Source: Bradyrhizobium sp. MOS002 (GTDB lineage: Bacteria > Pseudomonadota > Alphaproteobacteria > Rhizobiales > Xanthobacteraceae). From it: DNA of 64,000 nucleotides. This document shows positions 1 to 7,977 of this stretch, one piece after another (position 1 is the first letter of the stretch; each line of letters starts with the position of its first letter). The translations under genes and the position numbers were made by a program. The DNA is taken from positions 62,001-126,000 of the forward strand of contig NZ_PYFX01000003.1 in the NCBI RefSeq assembly GCF_003020115.1, in the 5' to 3' direction. Below the pieces are notes generated by a model. That model did no database searches. It worked only from the letters and a program-made list of their open reading frames with translations, and was not told the DNA's origin.

Positions 1-165
1 TAGGGGAGCTCCAGCAGCTGCTAGTACGACAACTATGGCAATTACGTCCCGGTCAGTATCCTTACTGACTGCTGCCCATCGGCGACAGGTCACCTCACGC
101 CGTCGCCGGCGCTTTCTTCGTACCTGTGTATCGATCCGTGGCAGAGACTTTGCGCCCACACATTT

Positions 166-636
166 GTGGCCTCAAAGAACAAAAACTTGGCGACTTCCCG
201 CAAGCGAGTGTCTGCCGAGTACTGCTATGTCCGACTCACCCCAATGCGCAGGCTGGTTGCGGACGACCAAAGCGCTTGGTCAATGCTCCCACAAGACATC
301 CAGGATCGAATTTTGGTCGACGGCAGCACGCCCGAAAGAGCACTTACGCAACTGAAGATCGCGCAGGCTTACGTTAGGCTTGCGTGCATCCCCGACAACG
401 ATCAAACTTTATCCGTTTCGGTCGCCACGGTGGCAAGCTGTGTAATACGCATGTTGCGGGGTCCCGAACTCGATCTGAATGGCGTACCACTATTTTGGCT
501 GGAGCTGTTCGATCTCAGTGCCGGGCTTTCACTCGACAGCTGCTGCTGCCACAGGATCGAGGATGCGGTACCGGTGTTTGAGGGCTTCGTTGCCCAGGCC
601 GCAGCCATGAGCCAGCCCGAAGGTGAGCCGCTATGA
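166..636 (+). CDS. Hypothetical protein, start uncertain
   Basis: I do not recognise this 156-residue protein. No signal peptide, membrane segment or known motif is evident; the C-terminal half has a Cys-Cys-Cys stretch (SCCCH) and an acidic tail. The listed start is a GTG. The same frame stays open upstream to an in-frame TAG at 22, and an ATG at 244 is an alternative start, so the N-terminus is unsettled. Its stop overlaps the ATG of the next small gene in an ATGA arrangement, which suggests co-translation and supports both genes being real. Function unknown. Confidence 0.5.
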   Translation: MASKNKNLATSRKRVSAEYCYVRLTPMRRLVADDQSAWSMLPQDIQDRILVDGSTPERALTQLKIAQAYVRLACIPDNDQTLSVSVATVASCVIRMLRGPELDLNGVPLFWLELFDLSAGLSLDSCCCHRIEDAVPVFEGFVAQAAAMSQPEGEPL

Positions 637-833
637 ACGATCACCGGGATCATCTCGAAGCACTGCGAAAGCAAGCAGCAGAGGCTGCGTTGATAAGCGC
701 GCTTGCGACATCGCCTGGGAAGCGAGACCTTTTCGCCAAGATTGCGGAACATCTCAACACCCTGGCGGCTGCTGTGGAGCTGGCATCGAAGGCCGGCTTC
801 ATGTCAGAGGCAGGTCCCGGACCACATAGTTAG
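633..833 (+). CDS. Small hypothetical protein, coupled to upstream gene
   Basis: This is a 66-residue, Ala-rich, probably helical soluble protein with no recognisable domain. Its ATG overlaps the TGA of the preceding gene by four bases (ATGA), the usual sign of translational coupling in a two-gene operon. It has no signal peptide or transmembrane segment. The function is unknown. It could be a small partner of the upstream protein; that is inference from the overlap only. Confidence 0.5.
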   Translation: MNDHRDHLEALRKQAAEAALISALATSPGKRDLFAKIAEHLNTLAAAVELASKAGFMSEAGPGPHS

Positions 834-852
834 GGGCTGCTGGGGCAAAGAT

Positions 853-866
853 TTGATCTAGCTCAA
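853..866. promoter_or_regulatory. FixK/FNR-type box
   Basis: TTGATCTAGCTCAA matches the TTGA-N6-TCAA palindrome bound by FixK/FNR-family regulators. It lies downstream of the small operon ending at 833 and upstream of the plus-strand genes at 959/1130, so it would act on those. It is the first of five such boxes in the first 10 kb. Confidence 0.5.
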
Positions 867-958
867 CGCGGCCTTTGGTTGTGCGCCGACGGTCGGCACA
901 TGAAACCGCTCGTCAGAAAACGCGGCACGGCTAAAACGCTGAAGCTGTCCTACACGGA

Positions 959-1111
959 ATGGCGCGCCGAATTGTCGCGGAATACGCCAACCAGCTGGGG
1001 CGACCATCAAGCAACTCCGCCGCCGCCTACATTAAAGCCGCGATCATCTACAACTCCGGACGATGCTCGATCCGAACGCTTCCATCCACCCTGCTGCAAC
1101 CTGTAGCATAG
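959..1111 (+). CDS. Possible 50-residue ORF
   Basis: An ATG at 959 opens a 50-codon frame ending at TAG 1109-1111, with a plausible amphipathic composition (MARRIVAEYANQLG...). It lies about 100 bp downstream of the FixK-like box at 853. No clear Shine-Dalgarno is seen and I do not recognise the product. The preceding sequence in another frame (around MKPLVRKRG...YTEW) could be the N-terminal part of a frameshifted gene. Low confidence. Confidence 0.25.
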   Translation: MARRIVAEYANQLGRPSSNSAAAYIKAAIIYNSGRCSIRTLPSTLLQPVA

Positions 1112-1129
1112 TCTTGACGGGTGTTCGGT

Positions 1130-1591
1130 ATGACAAATTTGAAATCGCGAGCCGCCTATCTGGCTCTTCTTTTGGTTCAGCTCAGTGGAGCCCTTTTCAT
1201 AATCTTGGAGGGCTTGCCCGAATTTAGGCGCTTGATGAACCATCCCGGTGAGCAGCTGCCGTTCGAACGATCTGACAATCTTGCTGCACCGATCATGATC
1301 ATGGCAATGCAGGTCGCCTATTGGTATCGCCTGCAGCGCGTTCCGCTTCCCCCTCAGCGCTCGAATCCAATCCTGAGTCACCTGTTTTTGTTTCTGGGGC
1401 GTCTTGCCTTCATTTTTGGTGGGTCGCTGTTCGGCGTCGTGTTCTTCAGACATTTGCCCGAGATCCATCAGGGCGCCGATCTATGGCTCATGTTTCGTCG
1501 CGGGCTGCAACTCCTGGCGTCGCTGTTCGCGCTATTCTGCGTAACGCTTGAATTAGAGCGATTAGGGCGCGCGCTTGGAAGTAACCAATAG
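1130..1591 (+). CDS. Hypothetical integral membrane protein
   Basis: A protein of about 153 residues with roughly four hydrophobic segments: LALLLVQLSGALFIIL near the N-terminus, a short segment around IMIMAMQVAYW, LFLFLGRLAFIFGGSLFGVVFF, and a C-terminal stretch LLASLFALFCV. This fits a small inner-membrane protein. I place the start at ATG 1130; a GTG at 1121 in the same frame would add three residues. It may be driven by the FixK-like box at 853. No conserved catalytic motif is evident and the function is unknown. Confidence 0.55.
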   Translation: MTNLKSRAAYLALLLVQLSGALFIILEGLPEFRRLMNHPGEQLPFERSDNLAAPIMIMAMQVAYWYRLQRVPLPPQRSNPILSHLFLFLGRLAFIFGGSLFGVVFFRHLPEIHQGADLWLMFRRGLQLLASLFALFCVTLELERLGRALGSNQ

Positions 1592-1729
1592 CCGCCTCGC
1601 CTACTTCAAGACCCGCCGGCTTCACGCCGCGGCCAAACCTGCATTGGGACAAAATACCGAAGCCAAACACTATTTCCATCTCGTGCGGGCGAAGAGCTGC
1701 AATGACGGTCTCAGTCGAAGAGGCACATT

Positions 1730-2188
1730 ATGAAAATTCTTGCCCTGTTGCTCGCTTCCACATTGTCGATTGCATGCGCAAGCCAGAGCCAAGCCCTAGT
1801 GAGAATTGCGAACGATCGAGGTGGCTTGATCCAACGTTACCTGGATCGTTATGATGAGTTAAAGGGCACGGGGCAAACCGTGGTAATCGATGGCCTCTGC
1901 GCGTCCGCTTGCACGATCGTATTGGCAAAGATCCCATCAGGTAGAGTTTGCGTAACTGAAAGGGCAAACCTTGCTTTCCACGCAGCATGGGACCTCGGCG
2001 CTGGCGGACGACATATTACAAATCGAGAAGCTACACGGATGATCTATTCGATGTACCCGGCTCCAGTTCGGAGCTGGATCTCAGGGCGAGGTGGTTTGTC
2101 GCCTCACACAATTTTCCTCCGCGGGACGCAGTTGCAGACCATGTTTCCGCGCTGCTATTTGGACGCTGCAGTTTTCCTGCGGTCGTAG
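1730..2188 (+). CDS. Secreted ClpP/crotonase-fold-like hypothetical protein
   Basis: This 152-residue protein has an N-terminal signal peptide (about residues 1-22). The core resembles a family of short periplasmic proteins distantly related to ClpP-type proteases: a strand-turn IDGLCASACTIV at 53-64, with a Ser in the nucleophile-like position (S59), and a His (H84) in LAFHAAW. That family usually shows Ser, His and a later acidic residue, and I cannot confirm the third member here. Several Cys residues could form disulfides. GAGG about seven bases upstream supports the ATG. Proteolytic activity is not demonstrated by sequence; the family is usually annotated as hypothetical. Confidence 0.6.
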   Translation: MKILALLLASTLSIACASQSQALVRIANDRGGLIQRYLDRYDELKGTGQTVVIDGLCASACTIVLAKIPSGRVCVTERANLAFHAAWDLGAGGRHITNREATRMIYSMYPAPVRSWISGRGGLSPHTIFLRGTQLQTMFPRCYLDAAVFLRS

Positions 2189-2321
2189 TCCACCAAGGGC
2201 GCCTCTAGTGCGGAAAGAACGGCCTGGTCGTCGGGCGGCCCACCACAGCACCGAGTGTGCTTTGCAGTTCGACAATTTCAACCGCGGCATCCATACTGAA
2301 TGCTCTCGCTCACAGGAACTC

Positions 2322-3344
2322 CTAATTCCTCCGAGATGCGATCTTCTTAAGCGTGGCGATTTGTCGAAAGAAGTCTTTTATCGATTGAGCCGGGCTTCCA
2401 AGAACCTTGGCCCCGGGTGCAATATCTGAGATGACGCCTGCTTGCGCTCCGATCTCCGAACCTCGCCCTATCCGGAGGTGCCCCGCCATAGCCGCCTGCC
2501 CCCCAACGCGGACGAAATCCTCAAGCACGGTTGAACCCGAGATCCCGACTTGCGCAACTACAATGCAACAGCGACCGAGAGTAACGTTGTGGCCGATTTG
2601 CACGAGGTTATCGAGGCGAGAGCCAGCGCCGATCACCGTGTCACGCGATGATCCGCGATCAATCGTCGAATTGGCACCAACTTCAACATCATCTTCAAGA
2701 ATAACTCGCCCAAGCTGGGGGATCGAGAGAAACCCCCCACTGGTGGAGGCAAATCCGAACCCTTCCTGCCCAATCCGCGCACCCGGATGAACGTAGACGC
2801 GCGCTCCCAAAACCGCGAAACTAAGGCTCACATGTGCGCCAATCCGGCAGTCCCTACCGATGGTGACGCCGCTTCCGATGACTGCACAAGGACCGATCCG
2901 ACAGCCCGGTCCTATCTGCGCTCCGCTTTCGACAACAGACAGGGGCCCAACTTCTGTTGAAGGATCAATTTGAGCGCCATCCGCTATTATTGCCGAAGGG
3001 TGAACACCAGGACGAGGCGGTGGCACAGGGTAGAACAGGGCAGCAACGCGGGCCCAAGCCGCATACGGTTCGCTCGTTTGGATCGCCACAGTTGCCGCTG
3101 GTACTCGTGAAGCCATATCAGGGTGAACGAGCACCGCGCCGGCGGAGGTTTGTTCCAGGGCGGAAGCGTAACGGCGATTGTCTAGAAAGCTCACTTGAGT
3201 CGGTCCGGCCGTTTGTAAAGGGGCCAAACCTTCCAGCAATAATTCACGATCGTCTGCCACACCCCGCGCCGTGCTAGCGACGAGCGCGAGTGGATGCGGA
3301 CCAGTTCGCCGGAAGAACCTTGCATTGCCGAGCACTGTTTCGAG
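2322..3344 (-). CDS. lpxD: LpxD-like UDP-3-O-acylglucosamine N-acyltransferase (stand-alone paralogue)
   Basis: LpxD transfers a 3-hydroxyacyl chain from ACP to the 2-amine of UDP-3-O-acyl-glucosamine in lipid A synthesis. The protein shows the small N-terminal uridine-binding domain (about 1-105) followed by left-handed beta-helix hexapeptide repeats (about 115-310), the catalytic-type His in QIGHN (H253) and a C-terminal helix. The ATG at 3344 is preceded by AGGGGCAGGTG, so I prefer it; an unsupported GTG at 3407 is in frame. The housekeeping lpxD normally sits in the bamA-lpxD-fabZ-lpxA cluster. This copy stands alone, about 155 bp downstream of a FixK/FNR-like box, which suggests a conditional lipid A acylation enzyme. 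Family assignment is firm; the exact acyl substrate is unknown. Confidence 0.85.
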   Translation of the reverse strand, partial: LETVLGNARFFRRTGPHPLALVASTARGVADDRELLLEGLAPLQTAGPTQVSFLDNRRYASALEQTSAGAVLVHPDMASRVPAATVAIQTSEPYAAWARVAALFYPVPPPRPGVHPSAIIADGAQIDPSTEVGPLSVVESGAQIGPGCRIGPCAVIGSGVTIGRDCRIGAHVSLSFAVLGARVYVHPGARIGQEGFGFASTSGGFLSIPQLGRVILEDDVEVGANSTIDRGSSRDTVIGAGSRLDNLVQIGHNVTLGRCCIVVAQVGISGSTVLEDFVRVGGQAAMAGHLRIGRGSEIGAQAGVISDIAPGAKVLGSPAQSIKDFFRQIATLKKIASRRN

Positions 3345-3497
3345 CATCACCTGCCCCTGCAGCAAACCGAGTTCAACTGGCATTCCTCGTACGTCTGTCT
3401 CAGCCACGTCGATTTCTGGTCAGTAGCAGGCGCGGAGAAACGCGTTCCCTAGATCCGCCCACCCAACAGCAATGTTGCTCTCCGCTTGTCGGCAGAA

Positions 3498-3511
3498 TTG
3501 ATTCAGATCAA
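3498..3511. promoter_or_regulatory. FixK/FNR-type box upstream of lpxD paralogue
   Basis: TTGATTCAGATCAA fits TTGA-N6-TCAA and even the longer TTGAT-N4-ATCAA form. It is centred about 160 bp upstream of the chosen lpxD start (about 97 bp from the alternative GTG). FixK/FNR-class activators typically bind about 41 bp upstream of the transcription start. Confidence 0.55.
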
Positions 3512-3676
3512 GCCACACCTTTCAGCTGAGCACTTCACGCTGGATAGTGGGACCCGCAACGCGTTCAGAACCGGTTACAAGCAACTCGATGGCCGAAATC
3601 GATGTTGCCACCACGCCGCCCTTGGTCCGCCCATTGAAACGTTGAACTTGCCGGCTCTTCTCTAGGCATGCCAGAG

Positions 3677-3690
3677 TTGACTTAGATCAA
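3677..3690. promoter_or_regulatory. FixK/FNR-type box upstream of gene at 3768
   Basis: TTGACTTAGATCAA fits TTGA-N6-TCAA. The centre lies about 84 bp before the ATG at 3768, which leaves room for a transcription start about 41 bp downstream of the box and a short leader. Confidence 0.55.
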
Positions 3691-3767
3691 CCTTCCGCTC
3701 GGCAACCGCCCTTTTTTGATCGGGACAGGCTGGCAACTATCAAGCTTTCCGTTTCCGAGATGAAAAG

Positions 3768-4148
3768 ATGACACGAGCATTGCTCTTCATTGTGGTGGCA
3801 ATCCTGTGCGCATCATGCAGAACCGACGCGCAGCTTGACCCGATCCAGGCCACCGCGATTATCGATGCCGCCGAAGTCACCGATAGAGAAGAATGCCTCT
3901 ACCAAGAAGTCGCCCGACTATTGGAGCCAAAGGGCAGTTCACCCATCAGCTTGCAGAATGTTGCGGTGGCCGCCACTCGGTTTTGTAGCGCTGCTGTGAC
4001 AAAACGTCTCCAGAGGGCGGCCTCCGTATCGCCATCTGATGCGCAAACTCTCGCACGCGATGATCAGATGAAGACGGAACATCGCGCGTTCGCCATCGGG
4101 TTAGAATTGCGTGAGAAAAGGACAAATGCGGGAGTGGCACGAAACTGA
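3768..4148 (+). CDS. Small secreted hypothetical protein
   Basis: A 126-residue protein with a hydrophobic N-terminal export signal (LLFIVVAILCASC) and a soluble remainder containing two further Cys residues (EECLYQ and RFCSAA) that could form a disulfide in the periplasm. The CASC sequence resembles a lipobox, but the -3 position is Cys rather than Leu, so lipoprotein status is uncertain. No known domain is recognised. It is preceded by a FixK-like box at 3677 and divergent from the lpxD paralogue. Confidence 0.6.
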   Translation: MTRALLFIVVAILCASCRTDAQLDPIQATAIIDAAEVTDREECLYQEVARLLEPKGSSPISLQNVAVAATRFCSAAVTKRLQRAASVSPSDAQTLARDDQMKTEHRAFAIGLELREKRTNAGVARN

Positions 4149-4228
4149 ACGTGGCGGCTCCCGCCCGTCTTGTGCGTCTTGCAACAGGTCCACCTCAGTA
4201 GCCACCCCGCCAGTGTCTTCGCAGCGAT

Positions 4229-5155
4229 CTATCGCGGAATATTCGAAGCTTGCCGCTCCTGTGCTTCGTAATATTCGGCTGAAAACTTGATCGACCACCG
4301 GGAGAAGAACGAACGTAATTTCTGCGTGGGTCTTTCCACGCCAAGATGTTCGGCGACGTGCGCATTGCGAAGCCATCCAGCGAGCGACGCAAAACATGCT
4401 GAGCGCATCAACGCGTGAAGCACTGCGAGGCCGACCGTATCTGCCTGTCGATAACGATAGCCTAACTTTTTAATGACGTACTGACGCTGGATGCTTTCGT
4501 AGGCCCTGCCCATGAGCCGAGCGAACGAACTTTTCTTCGCCTGCGGCCACGCTGCCGGATACACCGGCAAGACTAGGAGCTTGCTCTTAGCGATCACCGT
4601 AGCCAACGGATGCAAAAGCTGTGTCCAGGCTGGCCAAGACGCTAATTTGGCAAACAATATCGCATGCATCACTGTCGCGACCCCGAAAGAGATCGGAAGC
4701 CACACTACCGCAGCCACGATTACAAGCAATGCGATGTTCGGGGTGAGATGACGACATTTTCGAAACACCCACGCCATACCTTTTGCAAAGGCAACGTGCA
4801 GGATTCGCTCGAACGCCCGATAGCTAATTCTGCGCCGTAGGCACGACCAGCGACGGCGCATTGACACGATCCACTTTCGACGCTTCGTCTCGGATAGAGG
4901 AAGGATGCACAGCGCACCGGTGGCGACAGCGACGATTAGGTTGCCCAGAACCTTGGCCGCGAAAAGCGGAAGCCTGACAATCTCCATGACCACTGGAAAA
5001 GTATAGTCGAGCAATCGCATCAAAACCGCGATAGTGAAACGCAGGATCTTGTTCGCGGCGATCGCTATCAAAGCAAGTGGAACGATGATCACGTCGTCCA
5101 GTGCACCGCGCACACGGCGCTCTTCAATCCATGCGGGGCTCTGCTCATTGGCCAC
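4229..5155 (-). CDS. Hypothetical membrane protein
   Basis: A 308-residue protein with several hydrophobic stretches: VIIVPLALIAIAA and neighbours near the N-terminus, LIVAVATGALCILPL around 90, a strong segment IALLVIVAAVVWLPISFGVAT around 145-165, and weaker ones later. Arg/Lys clusters lie between them (for example KRRKW, RRRWSCLRRR), as expected for a positive-inside inner-membrane protein. I do not recognise the family. It lies 82 bp downstream of the small secreted protein at 5238-5462 on the same strand and may share its FixK-like promoter. Confidence 0.5.
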   Translation of the reverse strand: MANEQSPAWIEERRVRGALDDVIIVPLALIAIAANKILRFTIAVLMRLLDYTFPVVMEIVRLPLFAAKVLGNLIVAVATGALCILPLSETKRRKWIVSMRRRWSCLRRRISYRAFERILHVAFAKGMAWVFRKCRHLTPNIALLVIVAAVVWLPISFGVATVMHAILFAKLASWPAWTQLLHPLATVIAKSKLLVLPVYPAAWPQAKKSSFARLMGRAYESIQRQYVIKKLGYRYRQADTVGLAVLHALMRSACFASLAGWLRNAHVAEHLGVERPTQKLRSFFSRWSIKFSAEYYEAQERQASNIPR

Positions 5156-5237
5156 GGCACTACCGGTCGAGACGCGTTTTTTGCCTAATCAGCTACGCTG
5201 ACCGCGAGACAAACTACTGCTCTATCTGAGTCAGGCG

Positions 5238-5462
5238 TTAGCAGGTCATTCCGGTCGCACATCTGCGGACGGCTCGACGGGTTTGCCGGACGGTTGTTCG
5301 TGCCACACAAACGCCGTTCACCCGAGTTCTGCCCACACCGCAGGCAGCAGCGATTTCCGTGATCATGCTGTCCGGCTGCGCGATCATGGGAGCAACGGGC
5401 GTGGCTTGCGCCGACACCGCGAGAGACAGAGCGAACGCGCCAATTGCAATCAACCTGATCAT
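5238..5462 (-). CDS. Small secreted protein
   Basis: A 74-residue protein with a classical signal peptide (MIRLIAIGAFALSLAVSAQA, then cleavage) and a mature part of about 54 residues with three Cys and many Arg. The start at 5462 is decided by a strong Shine-Dalgarno, GAGGAGGTGAG, immediately upstream. Small basic Cys-containing exported proteins of this kind are frequent in Bradyrhizobium, and their function is unknown. A FixK-like box is centred about 66 bp upstream of the ATG. Confidence 0.7.
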   Translation of the reverse strand: MIRLIAIGAFALSLAVSAQATPVAPMIAQPDSMITEIAAACGVGRTRVNGVCVARTTVRQTRRAVRRCATGMTC

Positions 5463-5521
5463 TCTCACCTCCTCGAAGAGCGATGAACGGGCCAAGCTGA
5501 CGTCGCACTTGCTTCCAAGAC

Positions 5522-5535
5522 TTGAGATGGATCAA
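5522..5535. promoter_or_regulatory. FixK/FNR-type box upstream of small secreted protein
   Basis: TTGAGATGGATCAA matches TTGA-N6-TCAA. The position, centred about 66 bp upstream of the leftward ATG at 5462, is what an activator site with a leader of about 25 bases would give. Confidence 0.5.
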
Positions 5536-6006
5536 AGGTTCTTAACTAACCCGGCTTCTTCAGCGGTGTTGGGATAAGTGGTCTCGGCTCCTCAGGCGAC
5601 CTTCCCAATCGATTGCAGTCTGCGTGCGGAGCCTTCCATCATTGGGTGCTGAGGCACAAACTGCATAGACTTCCTCTCGTGACAGTTCTACCATTTTACC
5701 CGGTTGGCGTGTATCGGGGGACACTATGATCAGCTTGACCCGCGTTTTTGATGTCGCCGTGCTAGCGTTAGGCACGTTCAACCTCGTGCTGGTGGCACTG
5801 CTTATCTTGTCGTTCTGAGGTGCTCCGCAGGCCTCGCTTTGCGATGAAGTGCGGACAGTCGCGCTACCCCCATAGACAGACATCGTCCCTATCCGCAGCC
5901 AAAACCTCGCACATGTAAGGGACCCAAAAGAAGCATGCTTTGCCGAGGATTTTTCCCTCCCCCTTCGGGCGCAGGTAACTCCTCCCTAGCTGCAATCAGG
6001 AGTGGC
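5536..6006. other. Intergenic stretch with one candidate micro-ORF
   Basis: About 470 bp between the FixK-like box and the recombinase remnant. Apart from the 30-codon ORF at 5726, I see no gene with support from a ribosome binding site or protein-like composition; longer open frames here are Ser/Arg-rich and look fortuitous. Confidence 0.4.
5726..5818 (+). CDS. Candidate 30-residue single-span membrane peptide
   Basis: ATG at 5726 to TGA at 5816-5818 encodes MISLTRVFDVAVLALG... ending in LILSF. It has a short polar N-terminus and one hydrophobic span of about 20 residues, like known small membrane subunits or regulators. A purine-rich GGGGGAC lies about five bases upstream of the ATG. It is shorter than normal gene-calling limits. 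No homologue is recognised, and the hydrophobic span could still be chance. Confidence 0.35.
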   Translation: MISLTRVFDVAVLALGTFNLVLVALLILSF

Positions 6007-6156
6007 TCACTCCGCAAATGCGCGATAGATCGTCGCCCGGCCGATCTTCAATGTCTTGGCAATCGTAGACGGCACCACGCCGTCGGCCCTCATCCTTCTA
6101 ATCTTCTCGGCATCTATGATCGCCTTGCGGACCTCGTAGACGCCGCGCGCGCTCCT
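6007..6156 (-). pseudogene. Serine recombinase (resolvase/invertase) C-terminal remnant
   Basis: Read on the minus strand, the sequence ends with a typical Hin/resolvase helix-turn-helix: an acidic stretch around DAEKIRRMRADG, then IAKTLKIGRATIYRAFAE and a stop. The upstream part (ARGVYEVRKA) corresponds to the linker GVYKGRK of Tn3-type resolvases. The frame is broken by a TGA just upstream, and no catalytic domain with its Ser nucleophile precedes it, so only the DNA-binding tail survives. This is a scar of a past mobile element. Confidence 0.75.
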
Positions 6157-6358
6157 TCAAGCAGTGGCTCGCCGCGAGTGACCAGGGCAATCACGCCTTG
6201 GCACAAGGTGCACTAGTCAAATCCTGAGTTTCTGCTTGTCTGGGGCGCGCCTTGCCGATTCTTTCCAGCCCCCAAGCTTCCAGGATTGGCGAGATCGTAC
6301 AGGCCCCGGCGCGGCATCAGCTTCGCCGGGGCCACGGAGGCGGGGATGGTCCAGGACT

Positions 6359-6553
6359 ATGGACACAGAGGCAGATCGGCAACGAGGTTTGGAGTTGGGT
6401 CGCCGCTGGGCAGAGCATGCTTCGGCGCACGAGCTTGCCACCATGGTGAGCGGGTCGTTTGATGATCTCAGCGAAATTCTGCCAGCGGACGCATCTGATC
6501 AGTTCGTCGGCGGCTTCCGCGAAGGCGTGTTGCACGTCTGGCGCGGGGCCTAG
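6359..6553 (+). CDS. Small hypothetical protein
   Basis: A 64-residue soluble, acidic protein (MDTEADRQRGLELGRRW...). I do not recognise it. The composition looks coding and it ends cleanly before a non-coding gap. The frame is open further upstream to 6236, but the ATG at 6359 gives the more natural N-terminus; no strong ribosome binding site distinguishes the choices. Confidence 0.4.
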   Translation: MDTEADRQRGLELGRRWAEHASAHELATMVSGSFDDLSEILPADASDQFVGGFREGVLHVWRGA

Positions 6554-6624
6554 GATCTCAGCATAGGGGTGCGGGGATGAGACCAAGCGCCCTTGCCCCA
6601 TCGCGGAAAATTCCAGGCGGCCAG

Positions 6625-6636
6625 TTGACTGGTCAA
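6625..6636. promoter_or_regulatory. Palindrome TTGACTGGTCAA, possible operator
   Basis: A near-perfect 12-bp inverted repeat, overlapping a second small palindrome CCAG-TTGA-CTGG, lies about 165 bp upstream of the outer-membrane protein gene. The spacing (N4) is wrong for FixK/FNR. It could be an operator of another regulator; support is only its symmetry and location. Confidence 0.25.
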
Positions 6637-6798
6637 TATTCCTGACACAACTCAAGCGCGCAACTTGCTCAATTTTCCCAACTGTTGCCACGTAAGCACA
6701 TCGAATTCCAGTCGGCTCAGCTAGCTTCGAGCTGGACCGCCGGACTGCCAAGAAAAGAACCGGCATCGTTAGCGTGAAACGTGGATGGAGCAAAAAGA

Positions 6799-7563
6799 AT
6801 GAAGAAGATTTGGTTGAGTGGCATGGCCTTGCTGGCGGTGAGCATGGCGGCACCCGCGTCAGCGGCTGATCTGGCTGCTAAACCTTACGTCAAGGCCCCG
6901 CCCCCGGTGATCGCGCCGATCTATGATTGGACCGGGTTCTACATCGGCGCCAACGGCGGTTGGGGACAAAGCCACGGCTGTGTGGATTTCGTGACGCCAG
7001 CAGGGACGGTCGCAGGTGGTTGCGCCGATCGCTCCGGCGGCCTCGCTGGCGGACAGATCGGGTACCGCTGGCAAACCAATCAGTTTGTGCTCGGCCTGGA
7101 AGCGCAGGGAGATTGGGCAGAAATCAAGAATACGCGCGTCAGTCTGATCGACCCATTGATTTCGACCACTGGGAAGATTGACGCCATCGGACTCTTCACG
7201 GCGCAGCTCGGCTGGGCATGGAACGCCTCGCTGTTTTACGTGAAGGGCGGCGCCGCCGTGACGCGCAACCGATTCGACATATTCAACAACGTCACCGGGG
7301 TCGGCCTGGCATCGGCAGGCCACACGCGTTGGGGCGGCGCCCTTGGCGTGGGTTGGGAGTACGGCTTCACGCCCAATTGGTCGTTCGGTGTCGAATACGA
7401 CCATCTCTGGATGGGGCGTGACAGTGCCGGCTTCGCAGGAGTAGTCACTCCCGGAGGGTTCGTCCTCACCGGCAGCGGGGTCAGCCAGGATGTAGACATG
7501 GTCACGCTTCGGTTGAATTACCGTTTCGGGGGATACGGCGCACCGGTCACGGCCAGATACTGA
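6799..7563 (+). CDS. Outer-membrane beta-barrel protein, Omp25/Omp31 type
   Basis: A 254-residue protein with a signal peptide cleaved after PASA, a linker rich in Ala/Pro (AKPYVKAPPPV), then the family hallmark YDWTGFYIGANGGWG followed by alternating strands and a C-terminal strand ending in Tyr (LNYRFGG...ARY). This is the eight-stranded OmpA/Omp25-31 barrel common in Rhizobiales, a structural outer-membrane protein. GGAG upstream of the second Met codon fixes the start at 6799 rather than 6781. A strong terminator follows directly, so it is probably monocistronic. Confidence 0.85.
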   Translation: MKKIWLSGMALLAVSMAAPASAADLAAKPYVKAPPPVIAPIYDWTGFYIGANGGWGQSHGCVDFVTPAGTVAGGCADRSGGLAGGQIGYRWQTNQFVLGLEAQGDWAEIKNTRVSLIDPLISTTGKIDAIGLFTAQLGWAWNASLFYVKGGAAVTRNRFDIFNNVTGVGLASAGHTRWGGALGVGWEYGFTPNWSFGVEYDHLWMGRDSAGFAGVVTPGGFVLTGSGVSQDVDMVTLRLNYRFGGYGAPVTARY

Positions 7564-7583
7564 TCGCCTCCATTTACGCAACC

Positions 7584-7611
7584 AAAGCCCCGGCACCGCC
7601 GGGGCTTTTTT
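7584..7611 (+). terminator. Rho-independent terminator
   Basis: AAAGCCCCGG-cacc(g)-CCGGGGCTTT followed by a T run: a GC-rich stem with a short loop, 20 bases after the Omp gene stop. It is the clearest intrinsic terminator in the window. Confidence 0.9.
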
Positions 7612-7977
7612 GTGGTTATAAATTTTTGGCCCTTGCTAGCTTCGGTTTCTGCATTGCGTCAGTAGCGTTGGTTTTGACGCTGGCCTGCAGGCTTCCGTCC
7701 TCTACCTATGAACCCACATTTGGCTACACCACTTCACGGCGAGCGATGCGCCAGGAACAAAACCTCGCTTAGAAAGGAGCCGAACATCTCCAGCGCAAGC
7801 AACTCTCGATGGAGATGAGACTGCGTCATCGCCGCAAGACAATCATCGCGAGCTGTTACCATTCTGTGACGCATTTGGACGCCGCTTATGCCTAGTAGTG
7901 AATGCCCATCGTAGATCAAGGCCCCGAGTTTCGCGCTAGCCACCACTGGTTGCATTATACTTCCCAGAGGTTTTGCA
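7612..7977. other. Intergenic stretch, no supported gene
   Basis: About 365 bp between the Omp terminator and the next barrel protein. A 91-codon frame on the minus strand (7734-8009) overlaps the downstream start and lacks protein-like features, so I leave it out. Only a TCAA half-site resembling a FixK box is seen near 7917. The promoter of the gene at 7978 must be here. Confidence 0.5.

Larger units (their letters stand above)
3345..3767. other. Divergent intergenic region with two FixK-like boxes
   Basis: This 423-bp space separates the leftward lpxD paralogue from the rightward gene at 3768. It holds no convincing gene. Its notable content is two separate TTGA-N6-TCAA palindromes, each suitably placed for one of the two divergent genes. 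The left 63 bases could be coding if the GTG start of lpxD at 3407 is used. Confidence 0.6.
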
